Assembly (NCBI GenBank): GCA_016195085.1
Contig: JACQAG010000080.1
Span: forward strand, 1 to 61,680
Direction: 5' to 3'
DNA: 61,680 nt
From: Pseudomonadota bacterium
GTDB taxonomy: Bacteria > Pseudomonadota > Alphaproteobacteria > SHVZ01
In this document: positions 59,961-61,680 of the stretch, piece after piece
How the letters are laid out: each line of letters begins with the position of its first letter
Numbering within the stretch: the first letter of the stretch is position 1
The notes under the pieces: model-generated
Database searches by the model: none
Seen by the model: only the letters and a program-made list of their open reading frames with translations
What the model was told of the DNA's origin: nothing
Made by a program: the position numbers and the translations under genes

Positions 59961-61478
59961 GTGCTGTTGGCGAGGCTTTTGATCATCGCCGTCGGATTGC
60001 TTGCCTGCGCGGCGGCGGTCAGCAGCGATGCATCCGCGCAAGGCCTGCATCCCACGGTCAAGGAGGCGGTGGACAAGGCTCAAGCCGCAGCCAAGATCGC
60101 TCAGGATGCGCTCAAGCTCGGCTCCAAGGCGTCGGCTGAGGCCGTCACCGCCGCCACGACCGCGCTTTCCCGGGCAAACGATGCGCGCGCGCTGCCGCCA
60201 TCCTCGCTGGTGACGCTCACCTCCAAGGAGGGCAACCGTCTGCAAGGGCAGGCGCGGGAAGGGAAGATCAACGGCCCCTGCATCCTGCAAGCGACGGACG
60301 GCACCCGCTACGAGGGCGAGTGCCGCGACAACGCGATCACCGGCTATGGAATCGAAGTGCTGCCCAGCGGCTTCCGCTATGAAGGCGCCTTCGAGCGCGG
60401 CAAGCGCCACGGCATGGGCCGCAGCACCTATCCCGACGGATCGCGCTACGAGGGCGCCTGGGTCAGCGAAGTGCGCACCGGCTATGGCGCGATCATTTCG
60501 GCCGTGGGCGACCTCTATGTGGGGCAGGTGGCCGGGGGCAAGGCGAACGGGCATGGCGGGCGGAAGCTGCAGAGCGGGCTTAGCTACACCGGAGAATGGC
60601 GCGAGGGACGTGCCGAGGGCTATGGCGTTCTCACGCTGGCCAATGGCGACTCCTATCAGGGTCAGCTCCGCCAGGGCAAATACAGCGGGCCCGGCGTCTA
60701 CGCCTCGCGCGCCGAGGGCAAGGCGGTCCAAGGTCTCTGGGAGAACGGCACGCTGAAGCAGGAATTGGGTCCGGCCATCGCCAGCGCGCCGCCCGGCAGC
60801 TCGTCCTCACCGCAGCCGAAAGCTCCTGCCAAGAAGGCCGCACCCCCGCAGGTCGCGACCGGCACCGGATTCTTCGTGACCAAGGCCGGCCATATCGTCA
60901 CCAATCATCACGTCGCCGGCGCCTGCAGGAGCCTGCAGGTGCATGCGGTCGGCGAGGCGCCGGTGGGTGCGCGTCTGGTGGCGACTAGCCCGCGCGAGGA
61001 TCTGGCCCTGTTGAAGGTGAGCGAACCCGGCGAAGCCGTCTCCGTCATCCGCGCCGGCCCGGCGCTCCGGCCGGGCGATGGCGTGGTCGTCTTCGGCTTT
61101 CCGCTGCCGGGGCTCGTCACCACATCGGGCAATCTCACCACCGGCAATGTCAGCGCGCTCGCCGGTCTCGCCGACAGCACCGGCTTTTTTCAGATTTCGG
61201 CGCCGGTGCAGCCCGGCAATAGCGGCGGGCCGCTTCTCGACATGAGCGGCAATGTCATCGGCGTCATCGTCTCCAAGCTCGATGCGGCGAAGGTGGCGAG
61301 CGTCATCGGCGACATTCCGCAGAACGTGAACTTCGCCATCAAGGCGAGCGTGCTCACGAGCTTCCTCGAAGCCCACGACATTCGCTACGAGACGGCACCC
61401 TCGAGCGCCACCCTGTCGGTGGCCGATGTCGGCGAGCGGGCGCGCTCCTTCACCGTCATGGTCGAATGCTACAAATAG
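59961..61478 (+). CDS. Secreted MORN-repeat/trypsin-like protease fusion
   Basis: A 505-residue exported protein. GTG 59961, with GGGGAGGG six bases upstream, gives a clean signal peptide (LLARLLIIAVGLLACAAAV) cut after ASA-Q. A helical, Ala-rich spacer follows to about 80. About seven MORN-type repeats of roughly 23 residues lie at 94-270 (for example GTRYEGECRDNAITGYGIEV and GSRYEGAWVSEVRTGYGAII). After a Pro/Ser/Lys linker comes a trypsin-fold domain with His317 (TNHHVAG), Asp347 (PREDLALL) and Ser421 (QPGNSGGPLL). No PDZ domain. MORN repeats bind lipids or mediate contacts, so the protease may be held at a membrane. Substrate unknown. Confidence 0.85.
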   Translation: MLLARLLIIAVGLLACAAAVSSDASAQGLHPTVKEAVDKAQAAAKIAQDALKLGSKASAEAVTAATTALSRANDARALPPSSLVTLTSKEGNRLQGQAREGKINGPCILQATDGTRYEGECRDNAITGYGIEVLPSGFRYEGAFERGKRHGMGRSTYPDGSRYEGAWVSEVRTGYGAIISAVGDLYVGQVAGGKANGHGGRKLQSGLSYTGEWREGRAEGYGVLTLANGDSYQGQLRQGKYSGPGVYASRAEGKAVQGLWENGTLKQELGPAIASAPPGSSSSPQPKAPAKKAAPPQVATGTGFFVTKAGHIVTNHHVAGACRSLQVHAVGEAPVGARLVATSPREDLALLKVSEPGEAVSVIRAGPALRPGDGVVVFGFPLPGLVTTSGNLTTGNVSALAGLADSTGFFQISAPVQPGNSGGPLLDMSGNVIGVIVSKLDAAKVASVIGDIPQNVNFAIKASVLTSFLEAHDIRYETAPSSATLSVADVGERARSFTVMVECYK

Positions 61479-61487
61479 CTGGCAGCG

Positions 61488-61559
61488 GCAGACCCTCACC
61501 CTCCCACGCTATCGCGTGGGCCCCTCCCTCTCCCGGGGTCCGCACGGGTGTCCGGGGAA
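61488..61559. repeat. Composite palindromic repeat, right end of window
   Basis: It begins GCAGACCCTCACCC, contains hairpin CCCACGCTATCGCGTGGG and CCTCTCCCGGGG, and ends CGCACGGGTGTCCGGGGAA. The start and end are the exact complements of the end and start of the element at 121-304, so the two are inverted relatives. Confidence 0.7.
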
Positions 61560-61561
61560 AG

Positions 61562-61680
61562 TCATGCATAGCTGAAGGTTCCCTGGTTGGGGGAGGCGGT
61601 TGGTTGTCGGCGGTTGGGATTAAGCGGGGGCGGTTTGTCGATTTTGGCGAGGGGTTTGCGAACGAAGAGGCAGGAGCCGA
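61562..61680 (-). CDS. Possible 3' end of an unidentified gene running off the window
   Basis: The minus strand is open for 39 codons from the window edge to a stop at 61562-61564, ending QGTFSYA. A basic, Pro-rich tail (KIDKPPPLNPNRRQ) is seen. It is too short to identify; it may be the tail of a mobile-element gene or simply part of the repeat. Confidence 0.2.
   Translation of the reverse strand, partial: GSCLFVRKPLAKIDKPPPLNPNRRQPTASPNQGTFSYA

Overview
The window reads as chromosomal DNA of a soil- or water-type alphaproteobacterium, most like Rhodospirillales or Rhizobiales. The DNA is very GC-rich. Genes are packed in operons whose stop and start codons overlap (ATGA, GTGA, TTGA), and GTG/TTG starts are common. 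There are many periplasmic-binding-protein ABC transporters and an alphaproteobacterial style of amino-acid, amide and C1-nitrogen metabolism. No rRNA, tRNA, CRISPR or prophage genes were recognised. Both window ends lie in repetitive DNA, so the window may be a contig that broke at repeats.

Layout. (1) 337-5627: a DAO-type FAD oxidoreductase and a branched-chain-type ABC transporter (livF, substrate-binding protein, livH, livM), with no livG visible. (2) 5844-12759: a Dpp/Opp-type ABC transporter (binding protein, two permeases, two ATPases) ending in a cytosine-deaminase-like amidohydrolase. (3) 12767-21455: a ridA-like gene and a PhnF/HutC-type GntR regulator, divergent from a CUT1 (Ugp-like) ABC transporter, a TauD-family dioxygenase, an alpha/beta hydrolase and a phosphonopyruvate-hydrolase-like enzyme. 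This is a candidate organophosphonate island and the most interesting metabolic locus here. (4) 21559-25908: three split glutamate-synthase-like subunits followed by a type III glutamine synthetase, the gene order of N-methylglutamate synthase plus gamma-glutamylmethylamide synthetase. (5) 25909-27080: a HEPN-domain protein and a 100-aa partner, flanked by near-identical copies of the 3' end of the glutamine-synthetase-like gene. (6) 27256-36314: a DUF4399 protein and an unusual chemosensory cluster (MCP, CheR, a triple-CheW protein, CheB, CheA, a CheW-like protein, and a convergent CheB-type receiver without esterase). (7) 36535-42874: MFS transporter, class IV aminotransferase, and hydantoinase B and A; hyuA appears to start at CTG. 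(8) 42965-49152, minus strand: queA-tgt-queF-queG, a translationally coupled CocE-type hydrolase and an orphan antitoxin-like gene. (9) 49257-61478: ATP-grasp ligase, TVP38-family membrane protein, HtrA-like protease, a second hydantoinase A/B pair, an NAD-dependent epimerase, a penicillin-acylase-family enzyme and a MORN-repeat/trypsin fusion.

Intergenic palindromic repeats are a main feature. One family (core GCCCCCACCCC...CCCTCCCCC and its complement, arranged as two facing hairpins) occurs at least seven times, and four other palindrome families are present. Several copies intrude on genes: they encode the last residues of a hydantoinase A and the last 39 residues of the HEPN protein, and one supplies the Shine-Dalgarno of a hydantoinase A gene.

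All functions are read from motifs and remembered family resemblance; no database search was run.
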